A stretch of DNA of 64,000 nt from Bacillus sp. FJAT-50079 (GTDB lineage: Bacteria > Bacillota > Bacilli > Bacillales > Bacillaceae_C), in NCBI RefSeq assembly GCF_018343515.1, contig NZ_JAGYPD010000001.1, forward strand, positions 682,001 through 746,000. The letters are read 5' to 3'. Shown here piece after piece: positions 11,731 through 20,843 of this stretch (positions are counted from its first letter, which is position 1; each line of letters opens with the position of its first letter). The notes under the pieces were generated by a model. The model was not told where the DNA came from. It saw only the letters and a list, made by a program, of their open reading frames with translations, and made no database searches. A program made the translations under genes and the position numbers.

Positions 11731-13635
11731 TTGGCTACATTACTGGCTGAAACAACCAATAAAGTTGTTCATTCAAAGGAATTATTAGTTGAAAGCCAAT
11801 TAATAAGGATCTTTTTAAACCAATTAGGAATGGACGCTCAAAGCATTAAAAACAACTTTTTAAAAAGTTGCCTTCAAGATTCATGTCCTGAAACTGAAAA
11901 AAAATTATTAAAAATGAAAAGTATTTGGACATTAAAAGATATTGAAGATTACTTTTACTCCTTTTTAAATAAAGAAATGATCGATAAGAATGGAATCATT
12001 TTTACACCCAATTTTATTGTTGATTACATTTTATCAGAAACGATTGATCGATATAACGCCCCTACAATATGCGACTTTTCATGTGGATGTGGAGCATTCT
12101 TAGTAAGAGCAGCTGAACATTTATATGCTAAAGATAAGTCTAAAAGCATCGTTGAAATCATAGAAAATCACATTTTTGGCGTTGATTTATTAGCTGAAAA
12201 TGTAAGAGGAACGAAAATATTATTGACGTTACTAGCATATAGAGAAAATGTGGACGTCGAACATATTCAACTGAATATCATTTGCTATGATGGCCTTGAG
12301 CATGATGTTCTTCATCAATTTTCGAATGAAAAAGTTATAGATGGCTTTGACTGCGTTGTTGGAAACCCTCCTTATATAAAGGTTCAAGATTTAAGCCCTG
12401 AGGTTAGAAGTAAGCTTAAAGCTGATTTTAAAACAACGACATCAGGCAGTTTTAATATTTATTTTGCTTTCATCGAGCTAGGAGCCAACCATTTAAAACA
12501 AAAAGGAACATTAGGCTATATCGTGCCGAACCATTTTCTTAAATTAAAATCAGCGCAACCTTTAAGGGAATTTTTACTTAAGGAAAGATTATTGAAAAAA
12601 GTGATTGATTTTAAGGATTGTCAACTTTTCCCCAATGCTCAAACGTATTCGGCCATTATTACACTAGATCGAACAAAAAAAGAGAATATATCATATAACA
12701 TCATTACGAGTGTTAAAAGTGAAAATCTTACGGATATAAATGAAACATTAAAAGAAATAAATTATAGCAAAGTAAACTCTGAAACAATCAATTTATTAAA
12801 TGAAGTTGAAAAACGGAATGTATATAAAATTGAAAATGCCGGATTAAAATTAAAAATCAGTACAGGAATCGCTACTCAGAAAGATGGAGTATACATGATC
12901 GGGTTAAATAAAAATGATTCGATCGAGGAAGATAAAGGCTATTACACAAAATATTATGATGGAAAAGCTTATAAAATTGAAACAGACATTACCGTCCCCT
13001 TAATCAAGGGAGGAACAAATATTGATCATGATTCTGGCTCTGTGAAGAAAAAAGTACAAATCATTTACCCTTATGTTCGCGACAATAATGGAAGCATCAA
13101 GGTTATCCAAGAGGATCAATTACAAGAGAAATATCCATTTGCTTATTCCTATTTAAAAGTGGCACGTGAGGAGCTACAAACCCGTAACGGAGGCACCCCT
13201 TCTGTTTCCGTCTGGTATGAATACGGAAGAAGCCAAGCGCTTGATAGCTTTGGAGCTAAGTTAATTTCACCAACAAACTCTAATAGACCAAAGTTTACAT
13301 TATTTGAGGAAACTGCACTTTTTAATAACGGATACGCGATTTATGGAATAGCATCTGATAGTATTTTTCACGATCACTTACCAGACTTAAATGTCTTAGC
13401 TAAAATACTAAACTCCATCATAATGGATTACTATATTAAGCTAACTAGCTATATGATCAGTGGTGGCTATTATTGCTATCAAAAGAAATACATTAACAAC
13501 TTTTCAATCCCACCGTTGAGCTCCGAAGATATGGCATATATTCGTTCGTGCAACGATTCGAAAGAGCTCGATCAATTTTTAATTAAAAAATATGATTTAG
13601 AATTCCCTGTATTAACGAAAGGCGGATACTTGTGA
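11731..13635 (+). CDS. Type II N6-adenine DNA methyltransferase (Eco57I/TaqI-like)
   Basis: The 634-residue protein has methyltransferase motif I in CDFSCGCGAFLVRAAEH (near residue 113), an acidic motif II region in IFGVDLLAEN, and the amino-methyltransferase motif IV in VVGNPPYIKV. It also has GTLGYIVPNHFLKLKSA, typical of gamma-class Eco57I/TaqI-type enzymes. The C-terminal half (about 370-634) is likely the target-recognition domain. The start is TTG 11731, spaced well from GAGGTGAT. The gene ends in a GTGA overlap with the next one, arguing for a restriction-modification pair. The region is AT-rich, consistent with horizontal gain. Confidence 0.9.
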   Translation: MATLLAETTNKVVHSKELLVESQLIRIFLNQLGMDAQSIKNNFLKSCLQDSCPETEKKLLKMKSIWTLKDIEDYFYSFLNKEMIDKNGIIFTPNFIVDYILSETIDRYNAPTICDFSCGCGAFLVRAAEHLYAKDKSKSIVEIIENHIFGVDLLAENVRGTKILLTLLAYRENVDVEHIQLNIICYDGLEHDVLHQFSNEKVIDGFDCVVGNPPYIKVQDLSPEVRSKLKADFKTTTSGSFNIYFAFIELGANHLKQKGTLGYIVPNHFLKLKSAQPLREFLLKERLLKKVIDFKDCQLFPNAQTYSAIITLDRTKKENISYNIITSVKSENLTDINETLKEINYSKVNSETINLLNEVEKRNVYKIENAGLKLKISTGIATQKDGVYMIGLNKNDSIEEDKGYYTKYYDGKAYKIETDITVPLIKGGTNIDHDSGSVKKKVQIIYPYVRDNNGSIKVIQEDQLQEKYPFAYSYLKVAREELQTRNGGTPSVSVWYEYGRSQALDSFGAKLISPTNSNRPKFTLFEETALFNNGYAIYGIASDSIFHDHLPDLNVLAKILNSIIMDYYIKLTSYMISGGYYCYQKKYINNFSIPPLSSEDMAYIRSCNDSKELDQFLIKKYDLEFPVLTKGGYL

Positions 13636-14534
13636 TTTATAATACGAACAATCTTCTAGACATAAACAGCACGTTGATCAATATGAAAAATGATCTTGAA
13701 ACATCGATTAAAACCGCTACCGTAAAAGGATCGCCTGTCAATTCAAAAGGGCAGCCATATGGGAATGGACAAAAGGCGAAGGAAGCGCTGATCCGCTCAC
13801 AAGGATTAATCAATCATTTACACGAATTAGTTAAATCTGAACTGATTAAGGAAAAGATCGATCCATCGAAAATTTTCCCCCCACTAGGGCATAGCAAACC
13901 TGAATTAAAGATCGCGGGCTTGCTAAAGCAAAAAGATCAAGATATTTGTGTTAAACCTACAAATATTCAACCTAAACAAGAAAAGATTAGCTGGGGTCCG
14001 TTAGTACATGAAAACATAACTTGTTACTTAGGGAAGGAACTTACAGAACAAACATTAGTCATCAATATTCGAAGTCAAATGAGTAGTCTAGCCAAAAACG
14101 CCGATACGTTGTTTGAAAGAACGTTTGCTGAAGCTTTAAACCTTCATAATCTAAACCCGAATCTATGTCTTGGCGAAGTATACATGATCCCTGTGAGGGA
14201 GTACGATGATGCTGCCATGACGAAAAACGAAGTTAAATTTAAAAACAATATTACGAATATCGCAAAGTATATTAGCTTTTTTGACTTTATAAATGGGAGA
14301 GTAGATCCTACTAAAGATCATCATATGTATGAAAGATGTGCTTTGCTCATCGTCGACTTCAGTACGGAAATACCTAAGCTATACAATACAACAGATGAAT
14401 TAAAACATGATGGCCTTCTCCCTCAAGATTTTCCGATAGAACTTGCAAATATTTCTATGACAAATTTTGTTGATGATTTACTTCAAATCTATATCGATCG
14501 ATTTAATAATCTTGATATTTATAATGAAATTTAA
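13632..14534 (+). CDS. Putative type II restriction endonuclease
   Basis: The 300-residue gene starts at GTG 13632, overlapping the methyltransferase stop (GTGA), so the two are translationally coupled. I do not recognise a named family. Candidate active-site stretches are FPPLGHSKPELKIAGLLKQK, which could give a PD-(D/E)xK arrangement, and EALNLHN...GEVYMIPVREYDD. Methyltransferase partnership and size (about 300 aa) fit a type II endonuclease; the cleavage site is unknown. The function call rests mostly on context. It is followed by gene debris and a repeat element. Confidence 0.65.
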   Translation: MIYNTNNLLDINSTLINMKNDLETSIKTATVKGSPVNSKGQPYGNGQKAKEALIRSQGLINHLHELVKSELIKEKIDPSKIFPPLGHSKPELKIAGLLKQKDQDICVKPTNIQPKQEKISWGPLVHENITCYLGKELTEQTLVINIRSQMSSLAKNADTLFERTFAEALNLHNLNPNLCLGEVYMIPVREYDDAAMTKNEVKFKNNITNIAKYISFFDFINGRVDPTKDHHMYERCALLIVDFSTEIPKLYNTTDELKHDGLLPQDFPIELANISMTNFVDDLLQIYIDRFNNLDIYNEI

Positions 14535-14660
14535 TAGAACGTATCGTTGAACTTAACAAATTGGCATCCATTAGCCGTTTTTGTAAAGTAAATGGCGAAG
14601 AATGGGATTGGAGTGAAGGCCACAAAGCCAGTACGCGGATAATAGATTTTTTTATCTAGT
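14528..14660 (+). pseudogene. Gene debris after the restriction pair
   Basis: A frame open from 14528 reads NLIERIVELNKLASISRF, then CKVNGEEWDWSEGHKAS, and stops at TAG near 14658, with no start codon or ribosome site. The Trp-rich, coding-looking sequence suggests the 3' remnant of a gene truncated during integration. It is low confidence and no family is recognised. Confidence 0.3.
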
Positions 14661-14664
14661 TTCG

Positions 14665-14932
14665 GAGGCTGGGACAAAAGTTTTTTATCAAATCAAAATA
14701 CGAACGATAGTAACTGGAAATATACTTCGCTTTCCGCGGGCGGCTGTTGAGCATCGGGCCAACAGGATGTTGGTCACGGGGCCAGTTGCCACACGATGTG
14801 GCGAATTTTGCTTCATTCCTTAAATACGCACTGCGATGCCTTTCCTCCCGCAGGAGTCTACATATATTTCCTACACTAAGATAGTGCATTTTTCGTCTAT
14901 CACATTGATTACTTTAGTTATGTCCCAGCCTC
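14665..14932. repeat. 268-bp element with 12-bp terminal inverted repeats
   Basis: The element begins GAGGCTGGGACA (14665-14676) and ends with the exact complement TGTCCCAGCCTC (14921-14932). It has no coding capacity worth calling. Its interior (ATCAAATCAAAATACGAA..., CTTCGCTTTCCGC, CGGGCCAACAGGA) recurs in the same orientation at 46543-46720. It resembles a MITE or a dispersed intergenic repeat. No clear target duplication is seen. Confidence 0.7.
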
Positions 14933-14953
14933 TTTAATTCTTATTTGATGTTT

Positions 14954-15415
14954 TCAGTATGAAATAATCTTTTTGGAAATATTATTGATCAAGTCTCCTC
15001 TGCTCAAAACACCAATTACACGACCAGCGCCATTGATGACTGGAAGTTTTTTGTAATGATGCCTGGATAATAAACGGAGCGTTACCTCAAAATCATCATC
15101 AGGTGATGCAAAGAGAAGGTTTCTTTTAGTCATAATTTCTTTCACTTGAGTATCTAGCTTTTTCCGTAATACATCTTCAAAATCTCCTTCCTCAATTATA
15201 TAAACTAGGCCCGCAATACCTATCGGCCATGGAGGCTTTGGAGATAAATAACGTAATACATCACCATCCGATACCATACCTACCAAATGATCTTTATCAT
15301 CAACGACTGGAACACCACCAATTCGATTGGATGTGAGCACCTGTAATAATTCTTTGATGGTATTCGAAGGTTTCACAGTAAAAACCTTTGTAATCATAAA
15401 GTCTCTTACTTTCAT
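14954..15415 (-). CDS. CBS-domain pair protein
   Basis: The 153-residue protein consists of two CBS motifs: MKVRDFMITKVFTVKP with IGGVPVVDDKDHLVGMVSDGDV, then VKEIMTKRNLLFASPDD with KKLPVINGAGRVIGVLSRGDL. Such pairs bind adenosyl ligands (AMP, ATP, SAM, c-di-AMP) and regulate partners; the ligand here is unknown. An insert between the motifs (about residues 60-90) is usual for this subfamily. I start at ATG 15415 after AAAGGTGG. It lies 33 nt downstream of the XRE regulator gene, so the two probably form an operon. Confidence 0.85.
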   Translation of the reverse strand: MKVRDFMITKVFTVKPSNTIKELLQVLTSNRIGGVPVVDDKDHLVGMVSDGDVLRYLSPKPPWPIGIAGLVYIIEEGDFEDVLRKKLDTQVKEIMTKRNLLFASPDDDFEVTLRLLSRHHYKKLPVINGAGRVIGVLSRGDLINNISKKIISY

Positions 15416-15448
15416 TGCAAATCCCACCTTTCAATAATCATTCTAAAC

Positions 15449-15901
15449 TTATTCCACTTTATATTTCTCCTTTAGAACCCCAGAACCAATGCCTCCCCCT
15501 ACCATTAAAATTAAAGGACCAAAGTTCCAAAAGAACGATCCGCCATATAGAGGGATGTCGAACGCCATTAACTTATTTAACATAAGAACGCCTAATTTTA
15601 TGACTAAAAAGGCAATCCCTATTAAAAATAAAACATCAAACATAAATTTTAATTTTGGATATGCCAAATGCTTGCTGTCATTAATGACCTTCTCTTTCAA
15701 TTCTTCATCACTCCTCAATAACTCATCAATGGTTACATCAAAAAGATCACTTATATTAATAATGATTTCTATACTAGGATAATTTTGACCATTCTCCCAT
15801 TTTGAAACGGATTGGCGACTAACGAAAAGCTTTTCCGCTAATTCTTCTTGAGACCATCCTTTTTCTTTTCTCTCTTTTTTCAACTTCTCCGCAAAATTCA
15901 T
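15449..15901 (-). CDS. XRE-family regulator with membrane tail
   Basis: The 150-residue protein has an N-terminal lambda-repressor-type helix-turn-helix (WSQEELAEKLFVSRQSVSKW, about residues 18-37). Two hydrophobic segments lie in the C-terminal half (about 85-105 and 120-140). DNA-binding proteins with short membrane tails occur widely in Firmicutes and probably sense envelope state or a small ligand. Start ATG 15901 follows AAGGTGAT; an upstream in-frame TTG lies too close to that site. The CBS gene follows directly. Confidence 0.85.
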   Translation of the reverse strand: MNFAEKLKKERKEKGWSQEELAEKLFVSRQSVSKWENGQNYPSIEIIINISDLFDVTIDELLRSDEELKEKVINDSKHLAYPKLKFMFDVLFLIGIAFLVIKLGVLMLNKLMAFDIPLYGGSFFWNFGPLILMVGGGIGSGVLKEKYKVE

Positions 15902-16047
15902 TTGAGGCAATCACCTTCCATGCATTTATATCTCATTATGCTTAAAAATGATTCTGGAAGTAAAGAAAGAATTCGTTGCACTCTTCCGCACCCTATGGTT
16001 GCAATGAGTAAAATCCCTATTTCATCAAGGAATTTAACGTAAAAAGA

Positions 16048-16084
16048 GGGTGTGTACGAATCATCATCTGATTCGTACACACCC
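16048..16084 (-). terminator. Terminator of the glutamine-type ABC operon
   Basis: A perfect 15-bp stem (16048-16062 with 16070-16084). On the minus strand it is followed by CTCTTTTTACG. Confidence 0.88.
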
Positions 16085-16147
16085 CGATCACTTTAATCCA
16101 GATGACTTTTTTTATCTTTCATCTCTTAAATCACCTTTTTAAATCAT

Positions 16148-16798
16148 TTATACAGTTTTCAACTCCAATCTCTTTGCAAGCAGGGATAACCCATAATTTA
16201 CTACGAAGTACATGATGGCGATCGTAATGAAGATCGGAATCGTGTCTTGCGGATTGTGCGCTTGAATGATTCTTGCGTTATGAAGTAGTTCTGGAAGAGC
16301 GATAACAACCGCAAGTGATGTATCTTTTAACAGTGAAATGAATTGGCTGACAAGATTGGGTACCATTCTGCGAAGTGCTTGAGGCAAAATAACAAATCGC
16401 ATTGCTTGAATATACGTAAGACCGGAGGATCGCGCAGCCTCCATTTGGCCTTTTTCAATCGAGTTCAATCCACCCCGGACGATTTCGGCAAGCATGGCTG
16501 ATTCAAAAACAGTTAACGCGACGATTGCAGCACCTGTTTTACTAAGATTAATACCGAGCTCCGGCAATGCTAGATACGTAAATAAAATGATAAGGAGAAG
16601 CGGCAAGTTCCGGATTGATTCCACAGCGATTGCTAATACTTTAGAGAGAATTGGTATTTTGGCAAATCGTAACGTACCAATCGCTCCTCCAAGGATAAAA
16701 CTTAAAATGATCGAAATAAGGGCTACTTTTAACGTAATATAAAAACCTTGCATTAAAAATGTGAGATTTTCTGAAGAAAATGCACTCGAAAAATCCAT
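16148..16798 (-). CDS. glnP: Amino-acid ABC transporter permease (GlnP-like)
   Basis: The 216-residue inner-membrane protein is a polar amino-acid permease of the HisM/GlnP family with about five spans. The ATPase-contact EAA loop is visible in EAARSSGLTYIQAMRFVILP. The ribosome site GAGGAGGTG precedes ATG 16798. It is the last gene of a minus-strand operon ordered ATPase, binding protein, permease, permease, the same as glnQHMP in B. subtilis. Glutamine is the likely but unproven substrate. Confidence 0.88.
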   Translation of the reverse strand: MDFSSAFSSENLTFLMQGFYITLKVALISIILSFILGGAIGTLRFAKIPILSKVLAIAVESIRNLPLLLIILFTYLALPELGINLSKTGAAIVALTVFESAMLAEIVRGGLNSIEKGQMEAARSSGLTYIQAMRFVILPQALRRMVPNLVSQFISLLKDTSLAVVIALPELLHNARIIQAHNPQDTIPIFITIAIMYFVVNYGLSLLAKRLELKTV

Positions 16799-16810
16799 TC
16801 AAACACCTCC

Positions 16811-17467
16811 TCAGTTAGTAGTTGCAAGGCGCTTTTCAAGATACCCGACGCCAAAACTTAATGGAATGGTAATGACTAAATAAAATAGTGCTACGAATAT
16901 GTATACGTCAAAGACTACATATGTCTTGGCTGAAATAAGATCGGCTTGATACATAAGTTCAGTACCCGCAATGAGTGCCAAAATAGATGAGTTTTTCACT
17001 AAATTAATAAATTGGTTGCCAATTGGAGGGATGACTATTTTTATCGCTTGTGGCAAAATAATCATTCTCATCGTTTGAAGATAGGTGAGTCCCGAAGATC
17101 TGGCAGCTTCCGTTTGCCCTTTTGGCACGGATAAAATTCCTGATCGAATCGCTTCCCCTATAAATGCAGATGTATAAATCGTTAATGCAATCGTTCCAGA
17201 TGTAAATCCGGATAACTGCAACCCTAAAGCAGGGGTCCCAAAATAAAAGAAAAAGGCAATGACAAGCAGGGGAATATTTCGGAAGAACTCTACATATGCA
17301 GTTCCTATCCATCGGAGTGGTGCGATGGGTGTAATTCTCATAACTGCAATGATCGCCCCTATTAAAAAGCTTGCTATTAACGCAATTATACTAATTGTTA
17401 ATGTCGCTAAAAACCCTTCCCAATACATGTCGAAGTACTTTGTTAAAATAGAAAATCTCACGTTCAT
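16811..17467 (-). CDS. glnM: Amino-acid ABC transporter permease (GlnM-like)
   Basis: The second permease (218 aa) shares the family EAA loop, EAARSSGLTYLQTMRMIILP, and five hydrophobic spans. It should form a heterodimer with the downstream GlnP-like protein, 12 nt away. The start is uncertain: ATG 17467 lies only about 3 nt after GAGGTGG, while an in-frame GTG (17461) has better spacing. A stable hairpin precedes it, which may lower its expression relative to the binding protein. Confidence 0.87.
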   Translation of the reverse strand: MNVRFSILTKYFDMYWEGFLATLTISIIALIASFLIGAIIAVMRITPIAPLRWIGTAYVEFFRNIPLLVIAFFFYFGTPALGLQLSGFTSGTIALTIYTSAFIGEAIRSGILSVPKGQTEAARSSGLTYLQTMRMIILPQAIKIVIPPIGNQFINLVKNSSILALIAGTELMYQADLISAKTYVVFDVYIFVALFYLVITIPLSFGVGYLEKRLATTN

Positions 17468-17485
17468 CTCCACCTCACTTTACAT

Positions 17486-17515
17486 ATCAGGGTGAGCGTG
17501 AACGCCCACCCTGAT
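17486..17515 (-). promoter_or_regulatory. Intercistronic stem-loop after the binding-protein gene
   Basis: A 13-bp stem (17486-17498 with 17503-17515, one G-T pair) lies between the glnH-like and glnM-like genes without a T-run. Such structures usually protect upstream mRNA or allow partial termination, giving an excess of binding protein. Confidence 0.7.
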
Positions 17516-17527
17516 CTTAAAATGGAC

Positions 17528-18352
17528 TTAGAATTCGAATTCACTAAACCATTGTTCAAAAACTTTATCGAATTCTCCATTCGCCTTTAGTGATTCAAGT
17601 CCATCATTTAGCGCATCCAGGAATTCCTTCTCGCCCTTTTTCACGGCAATCCCATAAGGCTCATCTGTAAAAATTCCCCCGACCAATTCATAAGAATCAT
17701 CATCAGAAGCCATTCCCATCAAGATCGAGTTATCTGTCGTTAATGCTTCTCCTTTTCCAGCTTTCAGTGCTGTAAATGCTTCCGCATAGTTTTCAAATTC
17801 CAATACAGGAGCATCTGGAGCCTTTTCACGTATATTATCTGTTGATGTAGACCCTTTGACAGCAAGTACGGTTGTATCTTTTGTAAGGTTGTCAATGCTT
17901 TGAACAGGACTCCCTTTTTTCACAAGCAGGGATTGACCTGCTTCAAAGTAAACATCTGTAAAATCAACCTCTTGTTTGCGTTCTTTTGTAATCGTCATTG
18001 TCGCTATAATTGCATCAATATCGCCTTTATTCAATAGTGGGATTCTTGTTTTTGACGTTACTTCTACAAATTCAACTTTATTTTCATCCCCTAGAATTTC
18101 CTTCGCTAATTGTTTTGCAAGGTCAATGTCGAACCCCTCCACATCTCCTGTCGTCGGATTTTTCAAACCGAATAATTTTGTATCGTGTTTTACTCCGAAA
18201 ATGATTTTATCCCGTTTTTTTATCGTTTCAAGGACATTTTTTCCATCTGTTGCACTATCCGTTTTTCCGTCTTTCGAACTACATGCAACTAGGATCATAG
18301 CCGATAGCATCGCTATCACTGTTAACAAAAGAATCTTTTTCATCTTAAACAT
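17528..18352 (-). CDS. glnH: Amino-acid ABC transporter binding lipoprotein (GlnH-like)
   Basis: The 274-residue lipoprotein has a signal peptide ending in the lipobox LVAC (Cys about residue 24). A type II periplasmic-binding fold follows, with FGVKHDTKLFGLKNPTTGDV and GFDIDLAKQLAKEILGD. In Gram-positives it would sit on the outer membrane face and deliver a polar amino acid to the two permeases. ATG 18352 follows GGGGAG at 8 nt; the in-frame GTG 18358 is too close to that site. Its operon position and fold match GlnH of glnQHMP. Confidence 0.9.
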   Translation of the reverse strand: MFKMKKILLLTVIAMLSAMILVACSSKDGKTDSATDGKNVLETIKKRDKIIFGVKHDTKLFGLKNPTTGDVEGFDIDLAKQLAKEILGDENKVEFVEVTSKTRIPLLNKGDIDAIIATMTITKERKQEVDFTDVYFEAGQSLLVKKGSPVQSIDNLTKDTTVLAVKGSTSTDNIREKAPDAPVLEFENYAEAFTALKAGKGEALTTDNSILMGMASDDDSYELVGGIFTDEPYGIAVKKGEKEFLDALNDGLESLKANGEFDKVFEQWFSEFEF

Positions 18353-18374
18353 ATACACAACTCCCCTTTTGTTT

Positions 18375-19103
18375 TTAATGATTTAAAATACGGCTGAGAA
18401 AAATTTGCGCTCGCTCTTCTTTTGGATTTTTGAAAAACTCAACCGGAGCAGCCTCTTCTAAAATTTTGCCTTGATCGATAAACACAATTCGGTCGCCTAC
18501 TTCTTTCGCAAATCCCATTTCATGTGTAACAACAACCATTGTCATCCCTTCTTTTGCTAACGCTTTCATTACATCGAGCACTTCTCCTACCATCTCCGGG
18601 TCAAGAGCAGAAGTGGGTTCATCAAATAACATAATATCAGGCTTCATTGCTAATCCTCTTGCGATCGCCACACGCTGTTGCTGTCCACCTGATAGCTGGG
18701 ATGGAAAGGATCCTGCTTTGTCGGGGATTCCGACCTTTTCCAAATAGAACTCTGCCGTCTTTTTCGCCTCTTCTTTTGATACGCCTAATACATTGATCGG
18801 GGCAAGCGTAATATTATCAAGGACGGTTTTGTGAGGGTATAAATTGAAATGCTGAAACACCATTCCTATATTACGTCTTACTTGATTAATATCTGTTTTC
18901 TTATCATTCAGTTGGATGCCATTAATGATCAGTGAACCGTCAGAGATTGATTCTAGCCGATTAATACATCTTAGCAGTGTACTCTTTCCGGATCCCGATG
19001 GTCCGATAATGACAACAACTTCTCCAGCTTGAATCGTTAGATTAATATCTTTAAGAACATGAAAATCTCCAAAATATTTATTAACCCGTTGAAATGAAAT
19101 CAT
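18375..19103 (-). CDS. glnQ: Amino-acid ABC transporter ATP-binding protein (GlnQ-like)
   Basis: The 242-residue ATPase shows Walker [10 protein letters not shown], signature [13 protein letters not shown], Walker [13 protein letters not shown] and the switch His in [10 protein letters not shown]. This family powers polar amino-acid importers. Start ATG 19103 follows GGAAGGAG; a longer frame to 19124 would place that ribosome site inside the gene. It heads the operon. No promoter is clear upstream; TATACT lies close by on the minus strand but without a good -35. Confidence 0.93.
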   Translation of the reverse strand: MISFQRVNKYFGDFHVLKDINLTIQAGEVVVIIGPSGSGKSTLLRCINRLESISDGSLIINGIQLNDKKTDINQVRRNIGMVFQHFNLYPHKTVLDNITLAPINVLGVSKEEAKKTAEFYLEKVGIPDKAGSFPSQLSGGQQQRVAIARGLAMKPDIMLFDEPTSALDPEMVGEVLDVMKALAKEGMTMVVVTHEMGFAKEVGDRIVFIDQGKILEEAAPVEFFKNPKEERAQIFLSRILNH

Positions 19104-19594
19104 GTCATTCTCCTTCCAATTCAAAACAGTATACAGGACGTTCCTCCATACAATACGATTAAGTATCTCAGGTAGATTCTTTTACAACGCAGTAAAATGG
19201 GCCGTCTTCTCAGCATCTGCTTGCTGACAAGGTGGGAACATCCTATTGATCATCCGAATTAAAACGGCAGTTCGATGTACGCCAGTTCTTCATCATCAGT
19301 ACAATCTACTTTCATATGTACATCTTTATATACTTACCTTCTAGCAGATGTCACAACACCTCAATGATCATATTTCTCCACTTTATATCATCCATCTTTC
19401 GCCCCGTTTCACCACGTGATAAATTACTTTCATCTTGAACATTCCCACATCTTATCTTCAGTCTACTTATTAATAATTTCACTTACAACCAAGTTTAGCT
19501 ATTTATCCCAAAATAAGTAAACAGACCTAGGACAAAAAAACGAGGCGTCCACCGACATATTTACCCGACAAACTGCATAAAGTCTGGCACCATG
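19104..19594. other. Gene-poor spacer upstream of glnQ
   Basis: About 490 bases hold no convincing ORF. I looked for a T-box or other leader RNA on the minus strand and found no T-box core sequence. The operon promoter must lie here. Confidence 0.4.
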
Positions 19595-20707
19595 TTACCC
19601 TTTCACCAAAATCTTCTTTAATGCTCGAAAGAGGATAAAGAAAAATCCGTTGAAAAGTGCTAGTGTAAGTCCATCAACGATGACCGCATCTAGCATTCCG
19701 GCTGGGACAGTTTGAAACAACCATAAACATACCCAGCCTATTAGCTGTGCCAGAAGAATCAGTCCGACATCCCTTACAGAACGATACCACTTTACTTTTT
19801 CACGCCAATAAGTCCCTACGAAAAAAAGAAGCATAAAATTTATGCTAGCGACCAAAAACGATGGGGATTCTATCCCGAACATGCCATCAGCCAACTCCCA
19901 CGATGGCATCCAATTGACTGTAACGATAAAATTAAAAATGAAAAGCGCTAGTAAAATAGGATAGAAGACCCTTCTATCATTCTTTAATTGTCTTTCCTTC
20001 TTTTTCTCTTTCATTTCTGAACTAAGCCATTGCTTTAAATTTCTGTAATGGGCCGTGCCAATTATTGGTGAACTTTTGTCCTGATCATAAGGCAGCTTAG
20101 GTAATTCCTCGTATGCCCTCTCGTAATCTTCTAATTGTAATCCAGTCACATTTGCTCCTGAACTAAAAACGGGAATATCCTTTTGTTTGAAACGCTGCAC
20201 CCACTCATTCAATTTGTCAGCATTCTCCACCCCGAACAATGAATATTTATGATGCCCTTGCTTATTTATCCATTTCATGATAATTTTTGCTCCAATAATG
20301 TGATAGCCGGGACTATTGCTCCCCCTAGACATATAGCGGGTTGTCCGAGCAATTAATACCTCTTGCATTTGCTCGAAAGCAACAAAATTCTCCCATTCCT
20401 CTCCGGTTTTAACATTCCTAACAAATGTAAAATAACCATCCTCTCGCAACTCACATTTCATAACAATGTCTGTATACATTTTGTTGGATTTATAAATAAT
20501 CGATGTAAGCCAAGCGAGCAACAGGGCACACGCAAAACAAATGATCCCTCCGGGCCAATACGGCCCTAATATTAAAAAGACCCCGAAGCCAAACGCTACA
20601 ACCCCAAGCAAACAAAAAAACAAGAAAAAGACCACATGAGCTATTTTTGCCCATTTCGGGATATCGTTTGAATACTTTAACCCTTCCTTTTCACGCATTT
20701 CAATCAA
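19595..20707 (-). CDS. Hypothetical multi-domain membrane protein, 370 aa
   Basis: Two hydrophobic hairpins (about residues 24-45 and 50-70) precede a soluble central domain (about 75-235, including NVKTGEEWENFVAFEQMQEV, which looks PH-like). A lysine-rich helix and four further membrane spans (about 245-360) follow. I do not recognise a family. The TTG start at 20707 is supported by GGAGGG 8 nt upstream; the next in-frame ATG is poorly spaced. Neighbours on both sides are ABC importer operons and give no functional hint. Confidence 0.65.
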   Translation of the reverse strand: MIEMREKEGLKYSNDIPKWAKIAHVVFFLFFCLLGVVAFGFGVFLILGPYWPGGIICFACALLLAWLTSIIYKSNKMYTDIVMKCELREDGYFTFVRNVKTGEEWENFVAFEQMQEVLIARTTRYMSRGSNSPGYHIIGAKIIMKWINKQGHHKYSLFGVENADKLNEWVQRFKQKDIPVFSSGANVTGLQLEDYERAYEELPKLPYDQDKSSPIIGTAHYRNLKQWLSSEMKEKKKERQLKNDRRVFYPILLALFIFNFIVTVNWMPSWELADGMFGIESPSFLVASINFMLLFFVGTYWREKVKWYRSVRDVGLILLAQLIGWVCLWLFQTVPAGMLDAVIVDGLTLALFNGFFFILFRALKKILVKG

Positions 20708-20802
20708 AATTGGTTCCCTCCTAAGGACGCCCTTCTTCCCTTATATTTACGGAGGGAAAACAGGGAAGTTTCTAAGAATTTAGACCCCTTTTTAAACAGG
20801 CA

Positions 20803-20832
20803 AAAAGACCTTCAACAACTGGAAGGTCTTTT
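20803..20832 (-). terminator. Terminator of the sugar ABC operon
   Basis: An 11-bp perfect stem (20803-20813 with 20822-20832), on the minus strand running into GTCTTTTTG, just after the permease stop. Confidence 0.88.
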
Positions 20833-20843
20833 CGTCATTTATA

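Noticed and set aside
14656-14889. 77-codon open frame within the inverted-repeat element
   Set aside because: The frame is an artefact of the repeat; the related copy at 46563-46775 encodes a different, unaligned product.
19104-19594. Possible T-box or other leader RNA upstream of glnQ
   Set aside because: The minus strand lacks the T-box core and the stem pattern; GGTGGGAACA on the plus strand is in the wrong orientation.
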